64,000 bases of DNA from Chitinophaga sp. SYP-B3965 (lineage in GTDB: Bacteria; Bacteroidota; Bacteroidia; Chitinophagales; Chitinophagaceae). Shown here piece after piece: positions 19,238-27,816 of the stretch; position 1 is the first letter of the stretch; every line of letters begins with the position of its first letter. The notes beneath the pieces were generated by a model that worked only from the letters and a program-made list of their open reading frames with translations, was not told the DNA's origin and did not search any database. The position numbers and the translations under genes were made by a program. The stretch lies in the NCBI RefSeq assembly GCF_009647655.1, contig NZ_WJFD01000001.1, positions 868,001-932,000 on the forward strand. The letters are read 5' to 3'.

Positions 19238-19329
19238 GAGATCCAGGCAATGCCATAGTGTAATCAATGCCTTCATGAAATGAGTGCAGCATCCTAATAT
19301 ATATCGTAAAGCTGTCGGGGTCATGTTCA

Positions 19330-20577
19330 TTAGTTATTGATCGTTATTTCCTTTGCGTGTTTATATTCACTCATATCTGATGTGATCACCACATCTCCCG
19401 CTTTTACATTGTCCTTCAATTGCACATATTCGAAATTGCTCATGCCTATCTGTACTTTCCTCCGTTCTGCTTTACCATCCTGTATAATAAAGATATCCTG
19501 GCTTTCCAGTCCGCTGAAGGCAGGCCCGTTGGCTACGCGCATCACATTACTGCCGGTGGCGGTAACAAGGAACACTTCCACTTTCAGGTTGGGCCGCAGG
19601 AGTTTGTTATTTCTTTCATTCAGCTGGATATCAAACGTAGCAATGCCATTTTCCACAGCGGGGTATATATTGGTAACAGTACCCCGTACTTCTGTATCAT
19701 TGATCAGGATGATGGCAGGCATGCCGTTGCGCAGGTGACTGAGTTGTGCATCTGAAATACTGCCGGTCACCTTAAAGCTTCCGAGGTCTGCTATCCTGGC
19801 CAATGCTTCTCCCTCCCGGATGGTAGCGCCGATGTTCTTGTTCACCCAGGTCACCACACCGCCGCGTGTGCTCTGAATACTGGCCAGTTGCACCTTGCGC
19901 ATCAGTTCTTTCAGTTCGTTCTGCTGGATGGCTGCGGCTATCTGTGATTCCCTGATCTCTACTTCCATGGTTTGCTGTTTACTTCTGATCTCATTTTCCA
20001 GTTGTTCTTTTTCCAGCTGTGCCACTTTCAGGTTCAGTTCTGCTTTCTCTACATCTTCCCTTGTGCCGCCACCTGCTTTGAAGAGGCGTTTGCTATTTTC
20101 CACATCTGCAGTAAGACTATTGATGCGCAGTTGTTTGATATTGTTATTTGATTTGAGATCGAAGTAACTTTTATCCAGTTCCAGTTTTAGTTTGCGGATA
20201 TCGTTCTGTTTGGATTCCAGCTGGAACTTTCCTTTTTCATATTCCACCTGGATGGACGTTTTATCCAGCTTAAGAATGGATTGCCCTGCAGCGACCTTGC
20301 TGCCGGCATCGAGGATGATCTCCTGGATAGAAGCACTCACGGGGCTGGTGATCACTTCTTCAAATTCCGGCCTGATCTCCCCGGAGGCATTGATGGTGTT
20401 CTCTATGTTGCCTATCTCTATGACAGCGGTAGTAATAGCGGAACGTTTAAGGGAGGTGGAAAAAGCGCGGCGAAACAGGAAAAGCGCTATGGCAAGCGCT
20501 ATGATGCACCCCAGCGCTATCAGCAGGAATTGCTTTTTCTTTTTTTGTTTTACTTCTGTTTCTATGACTTTGTCCAT
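19330..20577 (-). CDS. efflux periplasmic adaptor (membrane fusion protein)
   Basis: 415 residues. A cytoplasmic basic stretch (KQKKKK), one membrane anchor, a biotinyl-lipoyl-like domain (GSKVAAGQSILKLD), a long coiled-coil hairpin (about residues 100-215), then a beta-barrel domain with ITINN end. It links the inner-membrane ABC permeases to the TolC-like channel, as MacA does. It is the first gene of the minus-strand efflux operon. The ATG at 20577 is preferred over one 33 bp upstream because MDKVIETEVKQKKKK is a natural cytoplasmic tail. Confidence 0.9.
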   Translation of the reverse strand: MDKVIETEVKQKKKKQFLLIALGCIIALAIALFLFRRAFSTSLKRSAITTAVIEIGNIENTINASGEIRPEFEEVITSPVSASIQEIILDAGSKVAAGQSILKLDKTSIQVEYEKGKFQLESKQNDIRKLKLELDKSYFDLKSNNNIKQLRINSLTADVENSKRLFKAGGGTREDVEKAELNLKVAQLEKEQLENEIRSKQQTMEVEIRESQIAAAIQQNELKELMRKVQLASIQSTRGGVVTWVNKNIGATIREGEALARIADLGSFKVTGSISDAQLSHLRNGMPAIILINDTEVRGTVTNIYPAVENGIATFDIQLNERNNKLLRPNLKVEVFLVTATGSNVMRVANGPAFSGLESQDIFIIQDGKAERRKVQIGMSNFEYVQLKDNVKAGDVVITSDMSEYKHAKEITINN

Positions 20578-20650
20578 GTGCATTCTTGTTTCAAGAGGAA
20601 TGCCAAACATAGTGGGCAGGTTATCAGTGAGTTAGTGGAGAGTGGCCATA

Positions 20651-20678
20651 AAAAGTTGTTCGATATCGAACAACTTTT
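20651..20678. promoter_or_regulatory. perfect 28-bp palindrome, likely operator or activator site
   Basis: The left half AAAAGTTGTTCGAT is followed directly by its exact reverse complement. It lies in the 191-bp divergent gap, 73 bp upstream of the efflux operon start and 90 bp upstream of the GH5 gene. Perfect dyads of this length are typical of dimeric-regulator sites; the sigma-54-type regulator encoded in the operon is the obvious candidate ligand, by inference. Confidence 0.6.
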
Positions 20679-20768
20679 CCGATAACGGAACTATGCAAAC
20701 GTTTTACAAAATCCAATTAATTCCCTATTTTGATGCCTTATCAATCCCTAAAATTCCACCGTCTTATC

Positions 20769-22493
20769 ATGAAAACAGTCTTTTTATTTATCTCTATTTT
20801 ATTTTCCACCAGTATCGTTTATGCGCAGGGCTTCCTGAAAACTTCCGGCACGAAGATCGTGAACGGCAAAGGGGAGAACGTTTTGCTGCGGGGTTTTGGC
20901 CTTGGCGGCTGGATGCTCCAGGAAGGGTATATGCTCCGGGTGTTCAGAGAAGCACAGCAACACAAGATCCGTGCAAGAGCGGAGCTTTTGATCGGCCCTG
21001 AAAAAACACAGGAGTTCTATGATGCCTGGTTAAAGAACCATACTACAAGGGCAGACATTGATGCCATGAAAGCCTGGGGCTTCAACTCTGTCCGCCTGCC
21101 TATGCACTTCAATCTGTACACCCTGCCGGTGGATCAGGAACCGGTAGCCGGCCAGAACACCTGGCTGGAAAAAGGTTTTGCTATTACGGACAGTTTGCTG
21201 GCCTGGTGCAAAGCCAACCAGATGTACCTGATCCTGGACCTGCATGCCGCACCGGGTGGTCAGGGGAATGACCTCAACATCTCAGACCGCGATGGCACAA
21301 AACCTTCCCTCTGGGAAAGTGAAGCACATCAAAAGAAGACCATCGCCCTTTGGCGCAAACTCGCAGAACGTTATAAAGATGAACCATGGATAGGCGCGTA
21401 TGATCTGATCAATGAACCTAACTGGGGTTTTGGCGATCTGCAGAATGACAAAAATGGTTTAAAGGAGAAAGAGAACATCCCCTTAAAGAACCTGATGGTA
21501 GCTATCACTAAAGCCATCCGTGAAGTAGATCAGCAGCATATCATTATCATTGAAGGAAATGGCTGGGGTAATAATTATAACGGCATCCTGCCACCATGGG
21601 ATAAGAACATGGTACTGAGCTTCCATAAATACTGGAACTATAATAACGACGCCTCCATTGCACATATTCTGAAATTCCGCGAACAATACCAGGTGCCTGT
21701 ATGGCTGGGTGAAACCGGAGAGAATTCCAATGTTTGGTTCACAGAAGCCATTCGTTTACTGGAGAAGAATAATATTGGATGGGCATGGTGGCCATTAAAG
21801 AAACTAGGTTCCAACAATCCGCTGGAAGTGCCGGTGAACGCAGATTACCAGGCAGTGGTGGATTACTGGAATGATCCTAAGAAAGAAAAACCGGATGCTG
21901 ATAAAGCTTATCGTGGTTTAATGGAACTGGCCAACAGTACCCGCTTTGATAAGAATATCTATCATAAGGATGTGGTGGATGCCATGATCCGCCAGCCCTT
22001 CAGCAGGGAAACCCAACCGTTTGCGAAGAACCTGATCGTAGATAAAGCGGTGATCACAGCCGTGAACTATGACCTGGGTATTAACGGGGAAGCGTATTAT
22101 GATATGGATACCGCTAATTACCGGGTATCTGATCCCAAAAAGAACACAGGAGGCAACAAAGGCAGGGGCTACCGGAATGACGGTGTGGATATTGGTAAGG
22201 ACGATAGTTATTATGTTTCAGACATAGAGGCGGGAGAGTGGTTGCAATATACGATCGAAGTAGCGCAGAAAGGCACGTATAAATTGCAGTTGCTGGTATC
22301 ATCAGAACATGCAAACGGGAAAATAGCCATCTTATTAGATGGCAAGAGCGCGGCAAATGAACTCGCTGTTCCGGCAGGGAAATGGCAAACTATTGATAGT
22401 GACGGTATTACTCTGAGTAAGGGAAAACATAAACTGCGTGTACTGGCAGGTTCGGGCGGTTTTAATTTGAAAGAGATCCGGTTCTCTAAATAA
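20769..22493 (+). CDS. secreted GH5 glycoside hydrolase with C-terminal CBM6-like domain
   Basis: 574 residues from the ATG at 20769, which starts a signal peptide (MKTVFLFISILFSTSIVYAQ). Residues about 25-370 form a GH5 (alpha/beta)8 barrel with the acid/base Glu216 in LINEPNW and nucleophile Glu315 in WLGETGEN. Residues about 430-574 look like a family 6 carbohydrate-binding module (GEWLQYTIEVAQKGTYKLQLLV...GFNLKEIRF). GH5 enzymes cut beta-1,4- or beta-1,3-glucans and mannans; the subfamily is not certain. Its last eight codons are part of a downstream tandem repeat. It is read toward the SusCD regulon. Confidence 0.92.
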   Translation: MKTVFLFISILFSTSIVYAQGFLKTSGTKIVNGKGENVLLRGFGLGGWMLQEGYMLRVFREAQQHKIRARAELLIGPEKTQEFYDAWLKNHTTRADIDAMKAWGFNSVRLPMHFNLYTLPVDQEPVAGQNTWLEKGFAITDSLLAWCKANQMYLILDLHAAPGGQGNDLNISDRDGTKPSLWESEAHQKKTIALWRKLAERYKDEPWIGAYDLINEPNWGFGDLQNDKNGLKEKENIPLKNLMVAITKAIREVDQQHIIIIEGNGWGNNYNGILPPWDKNMVLSFHKYWNYNNDASIAHILKFREQYQVPVWLGETGENSNVWFTEAIRLLEKNNIGWAWWPLKKLGSNNPLEVPVNADYQAVVDYWNDPKKEKPDADKAYRGLMELANSTRFDKNIYHKDVVDAMIRQPFSRETQPFAKNLIVDKAVITAVNYDLGINGEAYYDMDTANYRVSDPKKNTGGNKGRGYRNDGVDIGKDDSYYVSDIEAGEWLQYTIEVAQKGTYKLQLLVSSEHANGKIAILLDGKSAANELAVPAGKWQTIDSDGITLSKGKHKLRVLAGSGGFNLKEIRFSK

Positions 22494-22740
22494 AAGGAGG
22501 TTTGTTCTTTAAATAACAAAAGCGATTCGGTTCTTTAAAAAACAGAAACCTCAACCGCCTAAAGGAGGTTTGTTCTTTAAATAACAAAAGAGATACGGTT
22601 CTCTAAATAAGAGAAACCTCACCGCCTAAAGGAGGTTTGTTTCTTTAAATAACAAAAGCGATTCGGTTATTTAAAAAATAGAAACCTCAACCGCCTGAAA
22701 GAGGTTCGGTTCTTTAAATAACAAAAGCCTCACCGCTTTT
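22470..22740 (+). repeat. 3'-UTR tandem repeat of about 67 bp with Shine-Dalgarno-like cores
   Basis: About 3.6 copies follow the GH5 stop codon (units near 22494-22560, 22561-22627, 22628-22696, partial 22697-22740). A truncated copy overlaps the last codons of the gene: AAAGAGATCCGGTTCTCTA at its end recurs with one change near 22587. Each full unit starts AAAGGAGGTTTG, complementary to the 16S 3' tail, and contains GAGGTTT...AAACCTC, so each can fold into a hairpin. No start codon or reading frame follows these ribosome-binding-like cores. Confidence 0.85.
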
Positions 22741-22756
22741 AAAAATAAACATCCCC

Positions 22757-22796
22757 CCGCTCGCCCGGTAAATTTTTACCGGGCGAGCGGTTTTTT
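22757..22796 (+). terminator. strong Rho-independent terminator
   Basis: A 15-16 bp perfect stem (arm CCGCTCGCCCGGTAAA) with a tiny loop and a T6 tail ends the GH5 transcript and its repeat array. It separates the array from the ECF sigma gene. Confidence 0.92.
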
Positions 22797-22820
22797 ATTA
22801 AACTTCCTTTATTCTTAACA

Positions 22821-22848
22821 TTGTTGTAATATTATATGATTTCCTTTG
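22821..22848 (+). promoter_or_regulatory. candidate promoter of the ECF sigma gene
   Basis: TTG at 22821 and TTCCTTTG at 22841-22848 (one mismatch to TAnnTTTG) are 17 bp apart, near Bacteroidota sigma-ABfr spacing, and end 8 bp before the start codon. Confidence 0.35.
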
Positions 22849-22855
22849 CAGTATA

Positions 22856-23356
22856 ATGGACAACAGCCGTATAAATGAAGACAAGTTCAACCGTCTATTC
22901 CAGTCTACCAAAGACCGGCTGCATCATTTCGTCTGGAAACTGGTGCGTAACGAAACAGATACCCAGGACATCATCCAGAACTGTTACCTGCGCCTCTGGC
23001 AGAACATAGCCAAAGTACACGAGCAGGAAGATATCTCTCCTTTATTATTCACCTATGCCCGCAACCTGGTGGTAGACCACTGGCGAAAAACTGCAGGCCG
23101 TCAGGCCCCCCTTACCACGGAAGAAGACACCCTGGAAGCCCCGGAGCAGGACCACCTGGAATATAAGGAGTGCCTGCAGCAATTACATTCAGGCATCGCC
23201 CAGCTGCCCGCCAAAAGGAAACATATCTTCAAACTGGTAAAGGAACAAGGACTTTCCCATAAAACAGTGGCCGAACAACTCGGCATTTCCCCCGCTACCG
23301 TGGAAAAACAGATCGTACTCTCCCTGCGTTTCCTCAAGAAAGAATTAGGCCGTTAG
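22856..23356 (+). CDS. ECF RNA polymerase sigma factor, FecI-like
   Basis: 166 residues with sigma region 2 (FNRLFQSTKDRLHHFVWKLV...DIIQNCYLRLWQN) and region 4 helix-turn-helix (GLSHKTVAEQLGISPATVEKQI). This is the form that Bacteroidota pair with FecR-type anti-sigma factors to control SusCD loci. The FecR gene follows 66 bp downstream and SusC/SusD after that, so the sigma factor is expected to drive the 24447-30401 operon when the outer-membrane transporter binds its ligand. Confidence 0.93.
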   Translation: MDNSRINEDKFNRLFQSTKDRLHHFVWKLVRNETDTQDIIQNCYLRLWQNIAKVHEQEDISPLLFTYARNLVVDHWRKTAGRQAPLTTEEDTLEAPEQDHLEYKECLQQLHSGIAQLPAKRKHIFKLVKEQGLSHKTVAEQLGISPATVEKQIVLSLRFLKKELGR

Positions 23357-23422
23357 TGTTACCTAATTGTTAAGCCCGTTTTTCTTTTACCGGTATGCAT
23401 CACTTTGTACGTGATATAAGTG

Positions 23423-24334
23423 ATGGACATACTTTTACTCGAGAAGTTTATTAAAAACGAATGCACAGCAGCAGAAGCTGAACAGGTAAAAGCCTGGCTG
23501 GCGGAGCACCCGGATGCTGTGGAAGAATACATGGCCCGCGCCTGGAAGGAAGAGATCTCACATCCTATGCCGGCGGCTATGGAACAGGCCATCCTGGCAA
23601 AGATCCCTCTGCGCCGGACCCGCCGCATCACCACCTGGCTGTCTGCCGCCGCTGCGGTATTGATCCTTGTTACAGGCAGCTGGTTCTTTTTATCTCAGCG
23701 CACAGCATCCTCATCCATGGTCACGCTTACTGCAGGCAAGTTCATCCTGCCGGATAAGAGTGCCATCTGGTTAAAGGAAAATTCCCGCCTGCAATATGAC
23801 AGCCTTGCCTTTGGTAAAGAAGACCGCGCCGTTACTTTACTGGAAGGAGAAGCTTTCTTTGATGTACAGCAGGACGCGTCCCATCCTTTCCTCGTAAATA
23901 GTAAAGGGGTGGAAACAAAAGTATTGGGTACATCCTTTAGTGTAAAAATGCAGCAGAAGGTAACCATCACAGTGGCCACCGGTAAAGTAGGCATCCGTTA
24001 CCAGGGAGATGAGCTGGGCGCGCTTACACCGGGTAAACAAATGCTGGTAGCAGAGAATGGAACGGTGGAAAGGAAGGATCAGCCGGAATGGCTGGCCGGT
24101 ATCTGGAAAGAAACCTCCCTGCAATTAACAGATGCACCATATGAAGACCTGGGCTTAGTGCTGGAACAGTTCTATGGCATTCGCCTGGAAACAGCCAGCA
24201 GCAAGGTACGCAGGCAACGATACAATATTCAGCTGAAAAGAGAAACACCGGCAGAAGAAGTGATACATGTATTAGGCTTACTGAACGGGATCACGTACGA
24301 AAAGAAAGATGCAATTACTTATATGATCAAATAA
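23423..24334 (+). CDS. FecR-family anti-sigma factor
   Basis: 303 residues. A cytoplasmic sigma-binding N-terminus (about 1-65), one membrane helix (TTWLSAAAAVLILVTGSWFF), then the periplasmic FecR domain (DKSAIWLKENSRLQYD, GEAFFDVQQDASHPFLV, TKVLGTSFSVK) and the C-terminal STN-like DUF4974 domain (APYEDLGLVLEQFYGIRLE). It transmits the signal from the STN domain of the downstream SusC to the upstream sigma factor. The ATG at 23423 is preferred over the overlapping GTG one codon earlier. Confidence 0.93.
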   Translation: MDILLLEKFIKNECTAAEAEQVKAWLAEHPDAVEEYMARAWKEEISHPMPAAMEQAILAKIPLRRTRRITTWLSAAAAVLILVTGSWFFLSQRTASSSMVTLTAGKFILPDKSAIWLKENSRLQYDSLAFGKEDRAVTLLEGEAFFDVQQDASHPFLVNSKGVETKVLGTSFSVKMQQKVTITVATGKVGIRYQGDELGALTPGKQMLVAENGTVERKDQPEWLAGIWKETSLQLTDAPYEDLGLVLEQFYGIRLETASSKVRRQRYNIQLKRETPAEEVIHVLGLLNGITYEKKDAITYMIK

Positions 24335-24336
24335 AA

Positions 24337-24363
24337 AGAACGCCCACAGGAAGCGGACGTTCT
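24337..24363 (+). terminator. weak hairpin after the anti-sigma gene
   Basis: AGAACG...CGTTCT forms a 6-bp stem with a 15-base loop, followed by TCTAAAAAG. It lies just after the FecR stop codon and may attenuate read-through into SusC. A second small hairpin (GCAGG/CCTGC) is at 24380-24396. Confidence 0.4.
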
Positions 24364-24446
24364 CTAAAAAGTTCATGGGGCAGGATTCCGGCCTGCTAAC
24401 CATGGATGTGTACATAGTGTTTTACTACTTAAACTGATTCAAATTT

Positions 24447-27400
24447 ATGAAAAAAAATCTACCTGAACGGTTATGTTCAAGGTTAGGCAGGTTATTGTTC
24501 TTTATCGTCCTGCTTTCAGGCTTTACAATCCCGGCTTTAGCACAAAGCCGCCTGCAAACCAAAGTTACGATCACGTTTGATGCGCAGCCTTTAAGTAAGT
24601 CTCTCCAGCAATTACAGCAGCAGTCGAAGGTATCTTTTGCCTTTACACAGGCAGATGTAGCGCCCTTCCGCAATGCTGCTGCCAAATTCACGAATGCACC
24701 TTTGCAGGAGGTGTTACGTGCGTTATTTAAAAACACTACGCTTACTTTTTCTGAAAGTAAGGAATACATTATTATTTCACCGGCTGCTCCTTCCGCTGCA
24801 ACATCTGCACAGCAAAGGACCATCACCGGTACAGTGAAAGATGCCGGAACAGGAGAAAACCTACCGGGTGTGACCATTATGGTAAAACATACCAGCCGTG
24901 GTATCAGCACGGATGAGAAAGGTATTTTTTCTATTAATGCAGATGCGCAGGATACACTGATCGTAGCTTATATGGGTTACGAAAGGGAGGAGATCGCTGT
25001 GGGTTTGAATAGTGCTTTGCGTATTTCGCTCAAACAAAATGCCGGTTCACTCAATGAAGTAGTAGTACTGGGGTTTGGACAGAAACAGGCGAAGATCGCG
25101 CAAACGGGGGCTATTGCTTCCATTACTACTAAAGATATCAAACAAAGCCCTGTAGCCAACATCGCCAATGCGCTGGTAGGAAGGCTGCCTGGCCTGATCG
25201 CTGTGCAGCGTTCCGGTGAGCCGGGTGTGGATGTGCCGGAGTTATATATCCGCGGGATGGCTACTTCCAACACTACCTCGCCGCTGATCACTATAGATGG
25301 TGTGCAGAAAGAGAATAGCGCTATTTCCCTGCTGGACCCAAATGAAGTGGAAAGCATCACCATCCTCAAGGATGCTTCTGCTACTGCACTGTATGGTGTG
25401 AAGGGAGCAAACGGGGTGATCATCATCAAAACACGCAGGGGAGAGGCGGGTAAACCGCGTATCAGTACTGGTGTGCAAACGTCTATTCAAACACCTACAC
25501 GCCTGCCGGAATACCTGGATAGTTATAATTACGCTAAACTGGCTAACGAAGCGTATAAGAATGATAATCCTGCTGGTACCCTCCCTCCTTATTCAGCTGA
25601 GGCTATCGAAGCTTACCGCACTGGCTCTGATCCTTACAAATATCCGAATGTGGACTGGCTGAATGAAATGCTGAAACCTTCTGCCATGACCCGTGCGGAC
25701 ATGAGTGTGAATGGTGGTTCACCGATGGTGAAGTATTTTGTGAATGTTGGTTACACACAGCAGAATGGTTTGTACAAGGCGGAGAAGAATGACCAGTATG
25801 ATCCTAATCAGAAATACAAACGTTATAATTTCCGCTCAAATGTGGATATTGATTTCGATAAGGACTTTTCCATTGGCTTAAGCCTCTTTGGTTCTATTGA
25901 AAACAAGACCGGCCCCAATGAGAAAACGGACGCCATCTTCACTTACCTGGAGAAAACGCCGCCAAATGCTTATCCTATCAAATACCCAAATGGGTTATAT
26001 GGTGGTAGCACACGCGGCAATCCCTTTGCATTGGTGAACACCTCTGGTTATACACAGAGCTTTAACTCTTCCCTTTCGGGGATGCTTACCGCTACGCGAA
26101 AATTTGATGCTATCACTAAAGGGCTTTATGTAAAAGGAAACTATTCCTTTGATGGTTATTTCAAGAATAATTTAACACGTAGCAAACAGGTAAGAACGGG
26201 CCAATACACAGGCAGTGGTGATTACATGGACCCTAACAGCTATATCTATAATGGTACGGATGTACCATTAGGTGCTCCTTCTTCTTCTTATGATCAGATT
26301 CGCAGCACCTGGCTGGACCTTAGTGTGAACTATGAACGCAGCTTCGGACCGCATACTGTAACGGGGCTTTTACTGGCCAACCGCCAACAGCGCGTACTGG
26401 GTGGACAGATCCCTTTTGTATCACAAGGTATTGTATCACGACTCACCTATAACTACAAGAACAGGTACTTCGCAGAACTGAATGCCGGTTACAACGGTAC
26501 GGATAACTTTTCAGAAGATCAGCGGTATGGTTTTTTCCCTGCTGTGTCTGCGGGTTGGGTGATCTCTGACGAGAAATTCCTGAAGAATAATCCGGTGATT
26601 GATTTCCTGAAACTCCGTGCTTCTTACGGTTTAACTGGTAATGATCAGCTGGAAGTGAGAGATCAGAATGGAAACATTGTTACTACACGCCGCTGGTTAT
26701 TCATTTCAGAATATGCTGCAGGTACAGGATATTCTTTTGGTGATCCTTTAACAGGCATTGGTGGTAAAGTGGAAGGTGCTATGGCCAACCTGGATGTTAC
26801 CTGGGAGAAAGCACGCAAGCTCAATATCGGTGTAGAAGCAAAATTCTGGGGAGACCTGTTATATATACAGGCAGACTTCTTCCGGGAAAGGCGTAACGAT
26901 ATCCTTGTTATACGTGGTACTGTGCCTGGCATGATAGGCGTACCGGCAGCCAATCTGCCTCCTGCAAACTTGGGAGAAGTAGTGAACCGAGGTTTTGAAT
27001 TGGAACTAACGCACCGCAGCAAGATCAGGAATGTAAATTACTTCGTGCGGGCTAACGGTTCTTTTGCGCGTAATAAAATACTGTCTATGGATGAGGTAAG
27101 TTATCCGTATGATTACCTCCGCAGAACTGGTCAGTCCCTGAGGCAGTTGTATGGTTATACTGCCATTGGTTTTTTCCAGAGCAAAGAAGAAATACAGAAC
27201 AGTCCCAAACAATTCGGTAATCTCATTCCAGGAGATATCCGCTACAAAGACCTGAATGGAGATGGTGTGATAGATGCCAATGATAAAGGTCCCATTGGCA
27301 GAACAACGGTACCGGAATTCCTGTACGGTGTTTCTCTTGGCGTGAACTGGAAGAATTTTGACCTCAGCGTACTCTTCCAGGGAGCAGGTAATTACAATGT

Positions 27401-27797
27401 ATTATTCAGCCATGAAGCTGCCTGGGAATTTTACAACGGCGCTTCTGTAATGGTGCAGCACCTTGGCAGATGGACGCCGGAAACAGCCGCTACTGCTACT
27501 TACCCGGTATTACACAATGGCCTGAACAATAACAACCACCAGGAAGGTGCTTCTTTCTACATGAAAGATGCCAGCTATATCCGCTTCAAGAATGCAGAGA
27601 TCGGCTACACATTCCATAATGTACGCCTCAGCAAGCAAAAGGGACTGGATGGTTTACGTTTATTCGCCAACGGTATCAACCTCTATACCTGGGATAAAAT
27701 GGGTGATGGAAGTTTTGATCCGGAAGCACCCAGTGGAAAAGGGTTCTTCTATCCACAATTACGTGTATTAAACGTTGGTTTCAATGCCACTTTTTAA
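24447..27797 (+). CDS. SusC/RagA-family TonB-dependent transporter with STN domain
   Basis: 1116 residues. A signal peptide is followed by a secretin/TonB STN signalling domain (about residues 45-110, VTITFDAQPLSKSLQQLQQQ), a carboxypeptidase-regulatory-like beta domain (125-205), a plug (TGAIASITTKDIKQSPVANIANALVGRLPGL) and the 22-strand barrel ending in FNATF. It imports a bound oligosaccharide or other nutrient across the outer membrane using TonB. The STN domain marks it as the sensor for the FecR/sigma pair just upstream. Substrate unknown. Confidence 0.95.
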   Translation: MKKNLPERLCSRLGRLLFFIVLLSGFTIPALAQSRLQTKVTITFDAQPLSKSLQQLQQQSKVSFAFTQADVAPFRNAAAKFTNAPLQEVLRALFKNTTLTFSESKEYIIISPAAPSAATSAQQRTITGTVKDAGTGENLPGVTIMVKHTSRGISTDEKGIFSINADAQDTLIVAYMGYEREEIAVGLNSALRISLKQNAGSLNEVVVLGFGQKQAKIAQTGAIASITTKDIKQSPVANIANALVGRLPGLIAVQRSGEPGVDVPELYIRGMATSNTTSPLITIDGVQKENSAISLLDPNEVESITILKDASATALYGVKGANGVIIIKTRRGEAGKPRISTGVQTSIQTPTRLPEYLDSYNYAKLANEAYKNDNPAGTLPPYSAEAIEAYRTGSDPYKYPNVDWLNEMLKPSAMTRADMSVNGGSPMVKYFVNVGYTQQNGLYKAEKNDQYDPNQKYKRYNFRSNVDIDFDKDFSIGLSLFGSIENKTGPNEKTDAIFTYLEKTPPNAYPIKYPNGLYGGSTRGNPFALVNTSGYTQSFNSSLSGMLTATRKFDAITKGLYVKGNYSFDGYFKNNLTRSKQVRTGQYTGSGDYMDPNSYIYNGTDVPLGAPSSSYDQIRSTWLDLSVNYERSFGPHTVTGLLLANRQQRVLGGQIPFVSQGIVSRLTYNYKNRYFAELNAGYNGTDNFSEDQRYGFFPAVSAGWVISDEKFLKNNPVIDFLKLRASYGLTGNDQLEVRDQNGNIVTTRRWLFISEYAAGTGYSFGDPLTGIGGKVEGAMANLDVTWEKARKLNIGVEAKFWGDLLYIQADFFRERRNDILVIRGTVPGMIGVPAANLPPANLGEVVNRGFELELTHRSKIRNVNYFVRANGSFARNKILSMDEVSYPYDYLRRTGQSLRQLYGYTAIGFFQSKEEIQNSPKQFGNLIPGDIRYKDLNGDGVIDANDKGPIGRTTVPEFLYGVSLGVNWKNFDLSVLFQGAGNYNVLFSHEAAWEFYNGASVMVQHLGRWTPETAATATYPVLHNGLNNNNHQEGASFYMKDASYIRFKNAEIGYTFHNVRLSKQKGLDGLRLFANGINLYTWDKMGDGSFDPEAPSGKGFFYPQLRVLNVGFNATF

Positions 27798-27816
27798 GAT
27801 GATCAAATTGAGCAAC

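Noticed and set aside
20590..20605. A sigma-54-like element (TGGCA...TTGA on the minus strand) in front of the efflux operon
   Set aside because: It matches the -24 box well but the -12 box has a mismatch, and the implied transcription start would fall one or two bases before the chosen ATG, so it is not a convincing promoter.
22494..22740. CRISPR array
   Set aside because: The whole 67-bp unit is repeated with few changes; there are no unique spacers and no cas gene nearby.
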